In this document: positions 1 through 4,740 of the stretch, one piece after another
Layout: each line of letters starts with the position of its first letter
Position numbering within the stretch: position 1 is the first letter of the stretch
DNA from: an uncultured Anaerotruncus sp.
Lineage (GTDB): Bacteria; Bacillota; Clostridia; Oscillospirales; Ruminococcaceae
Direction: 5' to 3'
DNA length: 6,331 bases
NCBI RefSeq assembly: GCF_902490045.1
Contig: NZ_CABUCJ010000129.1
Coordinates: forward strand, 1-6,331
Translations under genes and position numbers: made by a program
The notes under the pieces: model-generated
What the model was told of the DNA's origin: nothing
Databases searched by the model: none
The model's input: the letters and a program-made list of their open reading frames with translations, nothing else

Positions 1-19
1 AGCCCCCTGCGGTTTCTTT

Positions 20-73
20 CCCCTATTTCTTGTCCGTACAAGAAATAGGGTCGCTGTCGGTCGACTACCGACA
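20..73. repeat. Two consecutive perfect hairpins past the ABC ATPase stop
   Basis: Positions 21-33 and 38-50 form a perfect 13-bp inverted repeat (arm CCCTATTTCTTGT) closed by the 4-nt loop CCGT. Five bases further on, 55-61 and 67-73 form a second perfect 7-bp stem (TGTCGGT/ACCGACA) with a 5-nt loop. Neither hairpin is followed by a T-run on either strand, so they are not textbook intrinsic terminators. Read leftward they lie 12 and 35 nt after the ABC ATPase stop codon. They could be an RNA-processing or stabilising element between operon genes, a protein-binding palindrome, or a dispersed intergenic repeat. Position 1-19 shows nothing further. Confidence 0.7.
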
Positions 74-84
74 AGCTCCGCCGC

Positions 85-1560
85 TCACTGGGCGGCGGAC
101 CCAAGCGCCTCCTGCACCGCCTCGCGGGAGAGCTCGGCGGCGGGGCCATAGAGCGCAAGCCCGCCGTCCCGCATGACGGCAATGTTGTCGCAGAGGCCGA
201 ACGCCTCGTCGATGTCTGCGGTAAGCCAGAGGACGGCCGCGCCCTTCTGCAGGAGCTTGTTCATCTCAAAATAGAGCCGCATTTTCGCGGGGATGTCCAC
301 GCCGGCGGTCGGCTCGCAGAGCAGGTAGACGGACGCCTGCTTGCGCATCGCCCGTTCCACCAGTTCCCGCTGGCGGTTGCCGCCCGTGATATATTCCTGC
401 TGCTGGCGGAGCATGACGTAGTTTCCAAGGGTCTTGCCCACGCTGGCCATCAGCCGCTTGGCGGAGATCGCCATGCGGCTGGCGGAGGTGTCCTGCCTGC
501 CGGCGTTGACCGCGATCTCGCTCTCGCGGATCTCCTCCTCGTCCTCCTGGCTGGACGCGAGCACGATGCCCGCCCGCACCGCGGTGATCGGCGAAGGAAT
601 TTCGAGCAGCCCCCCGTTGAGGAAGACCCGCCCGCTCGTCCTGCATAGCCCCGCGAGGCCGCGCGCGACGCTGAGCTTGCCCGACTGGGCGCCGCCCATG
701 AACGCGGTCACCTGCCCGGCGCGCAGCGAAAGGCTCACGCCGGAAAAGTTCTGCCCCGAGAAGTCCTCAAGGCGCAGGACCTCCTTCCCGGGCTCGGGCC
801 GCTCGCGGGAGTAGATGTTTTCCGACTTGATGCCGTAGACCGCCTCGATCAGCGCCTTTTCGTCGAACTCACTTGCGGGCGCGCTGCGCACGATCTCCCC
901 GTCCTCCATCACCGAGATCGAGTCGGCGACCGCGAGCACCTCGTTCAGGTCGTGGGAGATGATCAGGAAGGCGCGGCCCTCCTGCTTGAGCCCGGCAATC
1001 GCGTCGTAAAGCCGCTGTTTTTCGCTCTCGTTGAGGTGGGTGGAGGGCTCGTCCAGCAGGATGATCCGCCCGTCGGTCACGATCGCGCGGGCAATCGCCG
1101 TGAGCTGGCGCTCCGCGTCGGTGAGGTTGCCCATCGGGGCGCGCGAGTCGATCTGGACGTTCATCTGGCGGAAGACCTCCTCGCACCGGTGGAGCATCCG
1201 CCTGTTGTCCACCAGCCCGAGCCTGCCGCCCATGCGCAGCTCGTTGCCGAAAAAGAGGTTCTCATAGACCGGCAGGTTCGCAAACATCTGCTGGTGCTGC
1301 GCCACGAGGATCAGCCCGTTTTTGGCCGCGTCGGAGGTGTTGCGGATTTCGGCGGGCCGCCCGTCGATCAGCACCTGGCCGCTGTCGGGCGTAAAGACGC
1401 CCATGATTGTGGAAAAGAGGGTGCTCTTGCCCGAGGCGTTGCGCCCGACCAGCGCTTGCACCTCGCCGGGACGCAGCGCGAGGTTGATCCCCCGCAGATA
1501 AAATTCGCTGCTGATGCGGCGGTTGACCCCGCGCAGTTCCAGCAGATACCGTTCTTCCAT
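85..1560 (-). CDS. Tandem-domain ABC transporter ATP-binding protein (RbsA/MglA-like, sugar or nucleoside uptake type)
   Basis: This 491-residue cytosolic ATPase has two fused nucleotide-binding domains, the layout and length of the RbsA/MglA/nucleoside (CUT2-type) family, which powers two membrane permeases. Domain 1 (about 5-245) has Walker A at 39-47 (GRNASGKST, Lys45), a family-style weak signature around 146-152 (LTDAERQ), Walker B with LLDEP (Asp170-Glu171) and H-loop His203. Domain 2 (about 258-480) has a P-loop with Lys295 but Leu296 where Ser/Thr is expected, a good signature TGGNRQ (392-397), and LLCEP at 413-417, so Cys415 replaces the Walker B Asp. ATG at 1560 is chosen because GAGGGGAG lies about 6 nt upstream; an in-frame TTG at 1575 overlaps that site. 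The gene follows the NERD-like gene by 11 nt. Permease genes are not in the window, so the substrate is unknown. Confidence 0.9.
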   Translation of the reverse strand: MEERYLLELRGVNRRISSEFYLRGINLALRPGEVQALVGRNASGKSTLFSTIMGVFTPDSGQVLIDGRPAEIRNTSDAAKNGLILVAQHQQMFANLPVYENLFFGNELRMGGRLGLVDNRRMLHRCEEVFRQMNVQIDSRAPMGNLTDAERQLTAIARAIVTDGRIILLDEPSTHLNESEKQRLYDAIAGLKQEGRAFLIISHDLNEVLAVADSISVMEDGEIVRSAPASEFDEKALIEAVYGIKSENIYSRERPEPGKEVLRLEDFSGQNFSGVSLSLRAGQVTAFMGGAQSGKLSVARGLAGLCRTSGRVFLNGGLLEIPSPITAVRAGIVLASSQEDEEEIRESEIAVNAGRQDTSASRMAISAKRLMASVGKTLGNYVMLRQQQEYITGGNRQRELVERAMRKQASVYLLCEPTAGVDIPAKMRLYFEMNKLLQKGAAVLWLTADIDEAFGLCDNIAVMRDGGLALYGPAAELSREAVQEALGSAAQ

Positions 1561-1571
1561 AGATACTCCCC

Positions 1572-2165
1572 TCAATTCTTCCGGGCGGCTTCAAGCACCG
1601 CCGCCACCGCTTCGACGTTGACCCCGCGGTCCTCGTCGAACCGCGCGCGGTTCAGGTAGCCGCGCAGCCTGCCCATCTTGATGACCTCCGGAGATTTGAT
1701 ATAGCTGATCGTCTTTTTGCCGTTGAAGGTGATGACCGCCACCTGTTCGACCGGCACCCTGTGCCCCGCGTCCCGGCAGAGGGTGAGCACCCGTCCGGAG
1801 CACTGGGCCGCGGCCCTGCGCGGATTTGGCACCGAATACCGCTTGCCCTCGTCCGCGATGACCCACTGCTCCTCGTCGAGCCCGCCGAAGTATTCCCCGG
1901 CGTAGCAGAGGTCGTAGACGAGCAGCACGCCGAAATAGCCGATAAGGATGTGGTCCGCCCAGCCGGAAAGCCCGTTTGAAACGAGCACGGGGCTGTCGAT
2001 GACCTTATAGCCGCGCGGCGCGGCAAAGCTGCGCAGCGCGCGCGAGACTTTCCTGCGCTCCGAATCCTCCGTGCGGGGATGCAGTTTTTTGTAGAACACC
2101 ACCGCGGTCCCGGCGACCAGCACCGCCGCCCCGAAGAAGATCAAAAGTCCCCAGATCGTATCCAT
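1572..2165 (-). CDS. Membrane-anchored NERD-like (nuclease-related domain) protein, probably non-catalytic
   Basis: This is a 197-residue protein. Residues 4-25 form one hydrophobic segment followed by KK, which suggests an N-terminal anchor with the rest in the cytoplasm. Residues about 40-165 resemble the NERD fold: WADHILIGYFGVLLVYD (69-85), then YAGEYFG, an EQW block and NPRRAAAQ. NERD domains are PD-(D/E)xK nuclease relatives that usually show D...(E)xK. Here Asp71 is present, but the second site reads YDLCYAG with no following Lys, so catalysis looks lost. ATG 2165 is preferred (AAGGG 8 nt upstream); an in-frame TTG at 2171 is possible. Its stop codon lies inside the ribosome-binding region of the ABC ATPase gene, which implies translational coupling. 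The family call rests on pattern resemblance only; coding status is firmer than function. Confidence 0.72.
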   Translation of the reverse strand: MDTIWGLLIFFGAAVLVAGTAVVFYKKLHPRTEDSERRKVSRALRSFAAPRGYKVIDSPVLVSNGLSGWADHILIGYFGVLLVYDLCYAGEYFGGLDEEQWVIADEGKRYSVPNPRRAAAQCSGRVLTLCRDAGHRVPVEQVAVITFNGKKTISYIKSPEVIKMGRLRGYLNRARFDEDRGVNVEAVAAVLEAARKN

Positions 2166-2201
2166 GTCCAACGCCCTTTCCCTATAGAATCGCCTTTGCT
2201 A

Positions 2202-2230
2202 ATGATAGCAAATCACGGCGGTTTTTGCAA
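2202..2230 (-). promoter_or_regulatory. Sigma-A type promoter for the NERD-like/ABC ATPase operon
   Basis: On the minus strand the -35 box TTGCAA (2225-2230) is separated by exactly 17 nt from the -10 box TATCAT (2202-2207). Transcription would begin near 2195, leaving a leader of about 30 nt before ATG 2165. Its -35 box lies 25 bp from that of the rightward lipoprotein promoter, so the two are back to back. Confidence 0.6.
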
Positions 2231-2255
2231 GGACGGCGGCGTCCGGGCGCCCCGC

Positions 2256-2283
2256 TTGACTAACCGGCGAAATCCGTTATACT
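2256..2283 (+). promoter_or_regulatory. Sigma-A type promoter for the DUF4358 lipoprotein
   Basis: TTGACT (2256-2261) and TATACT (2278-2283) are each one mismatch from consensus and are separated by 16 nt. The expected start near 2290 lies about 32 nt upstream of the TTG start at 2322, with the ribosome-binding site between them. Confidence 0.7.
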
Positions 2284-2321
2284 TAAAAGGTGCCGAAACG
2301 GCCGGAAGGGAGGCTTCCGCC

Positions 2322-2825
2322 TTGAAAAGAATCCTCGCGCTCCTCTGCGCGCTGCTCCTCTGCCTGACGGGCTGCCGTTCGGAGAGGCCCGGGCAGAGCG
2401 CCGCCGTCGAAAGCGCCGGCCCCCTCGTGGAGACCGCCGAACCGCAAACGGCGATGGAAAAGATCTACGAAGGCGTATCCGTCCGGGGGCTCTCCGACGC
2501 GTCGGACGACGACCTGACCGATAAATTCTTCCTCGACGTCTCAATGCTCGACAGCTACTGGGTGCGTTTTTCCTCGGGGGATTTCGGGCTGGCCGACGTG
2601 TTCATCCTCAAGCCGTCCGAGGGGATGGAGCCCAAGGTGCGCGACGCGCTCGAGCAGATAAAGCTCAACCGCGCCAAGGAGTTTGAAAACTACGATATCT
2701 ACGACGCCCACCAGATCGCGCAGGATGCGGTTATCTACGAGCAGGGCGGCTACCTCATCATGCTCATGCTCGCGGACACCGACGCCGCGCGGGACGTCAT
2801 CGACCAGTACATCCCCAAGATCTGA
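2322..2825 (+). CDS. DUF4358 family lipoprotein
   Basis: This 167-residue predicted lipoprotein is probably exported and anchored on the outer face of the membrane. The N terminus has MKR, a hydrophobic core (residues 4-15) and the lipobox LTGC with Cys18 as the lipid-attachment residue. After a short Pro/Ser/Ala-rich linker (19-45), the rest resembles the DUF4358 domain of Clostridia: a D-SYWVRF-like strand, an ADVFILKP segment, a long charged helix with KVRDALEQIK, and a terminal hydrophobic GGYLIMLMLAD strand. No function is known for the family. The start is TTG at 2322 with GGGAGG (2308-2313) 8 nt upstream; this places the signal sequence at the N terminus, whereas longer in-frame readings would bury it. 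The gene is monocistronic, between its own promoter and terminator. Confidence 0.88.
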   Translation: MKRILALLCALLLCLTGCRSERPGQSAAVESAGPLVETAEPQTAMEKIYEGVSVRGLSDASDDDLTDKFFLDVSMLDSYWVRFSSGDFGLADVFILKPSEGMEPKVRDALEQIKLNRAKEFENYDIYDAHQIAQDAVIYEQGGYLIMLMLADTDAARDVIDQYIPKI

Positions 2826-2826
2826 G

Positions 2827-2853
2827 AAAAAGAGGCCGCGAGGCCTCTTTTTT
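2827..2853 (+). terminator. Intrinsic terminator of the lipoprotein gene
   Basis: Stem AAAAAGAGGCC (2827-2837) pairs with GGCCTCTTTTT (2842-2852) around the loop GCGA (2838-2841), with T6 at 2848-2853. It begins 2 nt after the stop codon. The A-run on the left side means it could also act weakly leftward. Confidence 0.9.
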
Positions 2854-2875
2854 GCCGCCCCTTCGCGGCGGGGCG

Positions 2876-2904
2876 TTCAAAAAATTCCGCGGCTGTGCTA
2901 TAAT
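2876..2904 (+). promoter_or_regulatory. Promoter with extended -10 for the DUF1624-like gene
   Basis: A perfect -10 TATAAT (2899-2904) is preceded by the extended -10 TG (2896-2897). A 17-nt spacer separates it from TTCAAA (2876-2881), a 4/6 match to the -35 consensus. The predicted start near 2911 gives an 85-nt leader before ATG 2996. Confidence 0.75.
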
Positions 2905-2911
2905 CGCATCA

Positions 2912-2966
2912 GGGAATTTCTTCCGGTTCATGATTTGCCCGGCACGCCGCCGAAACCGGAAATCCC
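2912..2966 (+). promoter_or_regulatory. Leader hairpin upstream of the DUF1624-like gene
   Basis: TTCCGGTT (2921-2928) is the perfect complement of AACCGGAA (2954-2961), with a 25-nt loop. An outer GGGA/TCCC pairing (2912-2915 with 2963-2966) extends it past an internal loop. The hairpin starts almost at the predicted transcription start and ends 15 nt before the AAGGAGG ribosome-binding site, so it could affect mRNA stability or translation. It matches no riboswitch class known to me. Confidence 0.35.
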
Positions 2967-2995
2967 CTTCCATTTTCGCCAAGGAGGCCGTCGCC

Positions 2996-3784
2996 ATGCC
3001 CCAGTCCCACTCCGCCGGAAAACCCGGCCGCGTCCTGCTCTTCGACGAGCTGCGGGGCCTTTCCATCCTGCTGGTCGTCCTCTATCACGGCGCCTTCGAC
3101 CTGGTCGCCGTCTTCGGCGTCAGCATCCCCATCTTCGAGGCGCCGCTGCTCCAGGAATTCCTTCAGCCCTTCTTTGCCGGGCTCTTCGTCTTCATCTCGG
3201 GCGCCGTCTCCCGCTATTCCCGCAGCAACCTGCGCCGCGGGCTTGCCTGCTTCGCCTGCGGCCTGCTCCTCACCCTCGCCACCAGCCTGCTCCCGATGGC
3301 GCCCGACCGCTTCGGCATCCTCCATCTGCTCGGCGCGAGCATGGTCCTCTTCGCGCTGCTGCGCCCCCTGCTCGACCGGATTCCCACCGCCGCCGGGTTC
3401 CTTCTCTTTTTCTCCCTCTTCTTTTTCTGCTGGGGGGTGCCGGGCGGCACGTTCGGCTTCGGGCCCTTCGCCGCGCGGCTGCCCGAAAGCTGGTACACCG
3501 CCAGCCCCTGGCTTTTCCCGCTCGGGTTCCCCCAGCCCTGGTTCGCGTCCGCCGACTATTTCCCCATCCTCCCCTGGACCCTTCTCTTCCTCGCGGGGTC
3601 CTATCTCGGCGTGTGGGCGCGCGCGGGCAGGCTGCCCTCCTTCTGCTACCGGGGATGCGTCCCCGCCCTCCGGACGCTCGGGCGCAAAAGCCTCTGGATT
3701 TACCTGCTGCACCAGCCGGTGCTCATCCTCCTGCTCGGCGCGTTCGTCTGGCTCGCGCGCGGCGTGCTCGGCCTGCCCATCTGA
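2996..3784 (+). CDS. DUF1624 / acyltransferase-like multi-pass membrane protein
   Basis: This 262-residue integral membrane protein has about seven hydrophobic segments (roughly 18-38, 55-75, 82-99, 107-122, 128-146, 190-212, 235-256). The N-terminal block FDELRGLSILLVVLYHGAFDL (16-36), with Asp17, Arg20-Gly21, Tyr30-His31 and Asp35, is the hallmark of DUF1624 (heparan-alpha-glucosaminide N-acetyltransferase-like) and related acyltransferase-3 proteins. FISGAVSR around 70 and SLWIYLLHQPVL near the C terminus also fit. Members are thought to move acyl groups across or at the membrane onto glycans, but the substrate here is unknown. ATG 2996 has an excellent AAGGAGG 8 nt upstream. Length is close to the compact bacterial members. 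The gene has its own promoter and leader; no T-tailed rightward terminator follows it. Confidence 0.85.
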   Translation: MPQSHSAGKPGRVLLFDELRGLSILLVVLYHGAFDLVAVFGVSIPIFEAPLLQEFLQPFFAGLFVFISGAVSRYSRSNLRRGLACFACGLLLTLATSLLPMAPDRFGILHLLGASMVLFALLRPLLDRIPTAAGFLLFFSLFFFCWGVPGGTFGFGPFAARLPESWYTASPWLFPLGFPQPWFASADYFPILPWTLLFLAGSYLGVWARAGRLPSFCYRGCVPALRTLGRKSLWIYLLHQPVLILLLGAFVWLARGVLGLPI

Positions 3785-3807
3785 GGGGGGGCGGCCTCAA
3801 CCCCCTC
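3783..3807 (+). other. GC-only hairpin at the DUF1624-like stop codon
   Basis: GAGGGGG (3783-3789) pairs with CCCCCTC (3801-3807) around an 11-nt loop, overlapping the stop codon. No T-run follows, so this is not a standard terminator. It may protect the 3' end of the mRNA. Confidence 0.4.
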
Positions 3808-3813
3808 GCGGCG

Positions 3814-3916
3814 CAAAAAAAGGGCCGGATGCTCTGCAACATCCGGTCCAAGCTGTTTGAGGTGTGTTTTGAGGAGGGTAGAGATACTCAAAATGTTTGC
3901 GGCTAATCTTGAGTAC
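3814..3916 (-). ncRNA. Candidate small RNA with an anti-Shine-Dalgarno C-rich stretch
   Basis: The leftward strand shows three ordered parts within about 100 nt. The 5' part is a 7-bp stem TACTCAA/TTGAGTA (3909-3915 with 3885-3891, 17-nt loop). A presumably unpaired C-rich stretch follows, containing CCCTCCTC (minus strand of 3871-3878), the exact complement of GAGGAGGG ribosome-binding sites. A terminator-like hairpin with T7 closes it. A TATAAT lies 7 nt upstream of the 5' stem. No convincing protein is encoded. Gram-positive regulatory RNAs such as RsaE and FsrA act through C-rich motifs that block ribosome-binding sites, and this layout resembles them. I recognise no specific family, and existence of the transcript is inferred. 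Confidence 0.35.
3815..3849 (-). terminator. Leftward intrinsic-terminator-like hairpin
   Basis: The arms at 3840-3849 and 3822-3831 pair over 10 positions around an 8-nt loop and are followed leftward by T7 (A7 at 3815-3821 on the plus strand). In the leftward RNA one pair is an A-C mismatch, leaving seven uninterrupted pairs above it and two below. Rightward the same position is a G-U wobble, but the A-run is then upstream and no T-run follows. This favours use by a leftward transcript, although no leftward protein gene precedes it. Confidence 0.6.
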
Positions 3917-3922
3917 ATCTTT

Positions 3923-3953
3923 ATTATAACCATTTTTCCGGGGTGTTTGTTAA
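3923..3953 (-). promoter_or_regulatory. Possible leftward promoter for the candidate small RNA
   Basis: On the minus strand TATAAT (3923-3928) is a perfect -10 box. TTAACA (3948-3953) is a 5/6 match to the -35 consensus, but the 19-nt spacer is long. The region is AT-rich, so chance matches are more likely than elsewhere in the window. Initiation would fall near 3916, at the base of the 5' stem-loop. Confidence 0.35.
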
Positions 3954-4043
3954 GGATTCATGGCTACTTTTTAAAGAAAAGTCACTCTTTTTATAAACGA
4001 AATTTGAATATTGGTAACACCCGTTTCATCCTGTTAAAGTTTC

Positions 4044-4057
4044 AGAACATACGTTTG
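4044..4057. promoter_or_regulatory. LexA operator (SOS box) of lexA
   Basis: AGAACATACGTTTG differs at three positions from the Gram-positive SOS box CGAACATATGTTCG and keeps the GAAC-N4-GTT core. It is the only such site I found by eye. It overlaps the start of the likely -35 box, so bound LexA would block RNA polymerase, giving the usual lexA autorepression. Confidence 0.75.
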
Positions 4058-4083
4058 CATTTCGGGACGGCTTCTGCTATACT
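4055..4083 (+). promoter_or_regulatory. lexA promoter (extended -10)
   Basis: TATACT (4078-4083) is preceded by the extended -10 TG (4075-4076). A 17-nt spacer places the -35 position on TTGCAT (4055-4060), a weak box that the extended -10 could compensate for. The -35 overlaps the LexA operator. Initiation near 4090 leaves a leader of about 28 nt before ATG 4118. Confidence 0.65.
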
Positions 4084-4117
4084 GGAACCGGAAACAAACC
4101 ATGCGGGAGGTGCCCAT

Positions 4118-4699
4118 ATGCAGCAGCTGTCACCGCGGGAGGCCGATATTCTGGAGGTCGTCCGCACATCGATCGACTCCGGGGTGGTCCCCAGCGTCCG
4201 GGAGATCTGCGCGCGGCTGGGGATCAAATCGACCTCGACCGTGCACCGCTACCTCACGAGCCTCCAGGAGAAGGGGTGCATCCTCCGGGAGAACAACCTC
4301 AACCGCTCGATCCGCCTGCCCCACAGCGAGGTGACGCGGGTCCCCGTCGTCGGCACGGTGGCCGCCGGGCAGCCGATTCTGGCGGAGGAGGTCATCGAGG
4401 ACTACCTGCCCGTCGCGCTGCGCGGGGACGCAAAGGAGCTTTTCGCCCTGCGGGTGCGGGGGGACAGCATGATAAACGCCGGCATCTTCGACGGCGACCT
4501 GATCGTGGCGCGGCGCTGCGACACCGCCCGCAACGGCGAGATCGTCGTCGCGCTGGTGGACGACGAGGCGACCGTCAAGCGGTTTTACAAGGAGCACGGC
4601 GGCTACCGCCTCCAGCCGGAAAATGACGCGATGGAGCCCATCTACGCCGACCATGTGGTCGTCCTCGGGCGGGTGGCCGCCCTCTACCGGGAATTCTGA
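4118..4699 (+). CDS. lexA: LexA repressor, SOS response master regulator (self-cleaving Ser/Lys protease)
   Basis: This is a 193-residue protein, slightly shorter than typical LexA (about 200-215). It binds SOS boxes as a dimer and is inactivated when RecA filaments trigger its self-cleavage. The N-terminal winged-helix domain (about 1-66) contains PSVREICARLGIKSTSTVHRYL (25-46), the classic helix-turn-helix. A short linker leads to the cleavage site Ala83-Gly84 in GTVAAGQP. The S24-type catalytic domain has the nucleophile Ser117 in RGDSM and the general base Lys154 in ATVKRF. All catalytic parts are intact. ATG 4118 is chosen because GGGAGG lies 7 nt upstream and the SOS box and promoter lie just before. 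The frame stays open upstream to about 3857, but that extension would cross the operator. A HAD phosphatase gene follows after 41 nt. Confidence 0.97.
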   Translation: MQQLSPREADILEVVRTSIDSGVVPSVREICARLGIKSTSTVHRYLTSLQEKGCILRENNLNRSIRLPHSEVTRVPVVGTVAAGQPILAEEVIEDYLPVALRGDAKELFALRVRGDSMINAGIFDGDLIVARRCDTARNGEIVVALVDDEATVKRFYKEHGGYRLQPENDAMEPIYADHVVVLGRVAALYREF

Positions 4700-4706
4700 A
4701 TTTTTT

Positions 4707-4728
4707 GCCGCCGCAAGCGGCGGAAAGG
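4707..4728 (+). promoter_or_regulatory. Hairpin overlapping the HAD gene ribosome-binding region
   Basis: CCGCCG (4708-4713) pairs with CGGCGG (4718-4723) around CAAG. The right arm overlaps the first bases of GGAAAGG (4722-4728), the only SD-like sequence before TTG 4741. The T6 run (4701-4706) precedes rather than follows the stem, so this is not a rightward terminator. It may damp translation of the downstream gene relative to lexA. Confidence 0.4.
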
Positions 4729-4740
4729 CGTGGTTTCTGC

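Noticed and set aside
1..84. The paired hairpins as an integron attC site or CRISPR repeat
   Set aside because: There are no integron core-site sequences, no repeated spacer pattern and no cassette or cas gene in the window.
952..1659. Long rightward open frame opposite the ABC ATPase gene (235 codons)
   Set aside because: It is antisense to a gene with intact ATPase motifs, has no ribosome-binding site and shows low-complexity composition typical of GC-rich shadow frames.
2909..3712. 267-codon leftward open frame opposite the DUF1624-like gene
   Set aside because: The Glu/Gly-rich translation is the antisense of a membrane protein, with no start signals.
2683..3906. 407-codon rightward open frame through the lipoprotein and DUF1624-like genes
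   Set aside because: The translation is an Arg/Pro/Ala-rich shadow crossing a terminator and two well-supported genes in another frame.
3700..3933. 77-codon leftward open frame starting in the AT-rich region
   Set aside because: It reads straight through the T7 terminator-like hairpin into the antisense of the DUF1624-like gene and has no spaced ribosome-binding site. The short-RNA reading explains the region better.
3994..4029. A 12-codon leftward reading frame near the lexA operator
   Set aside because: It is too short, has no clear ribosome-binding site or promoter, and is expected by chance in AT-rich sequence.
4701..4723. The hairpin after lexA as a rightward terminator
   Set aside because: The T-run is on the wrong side of the stem, and only AAA follows it.
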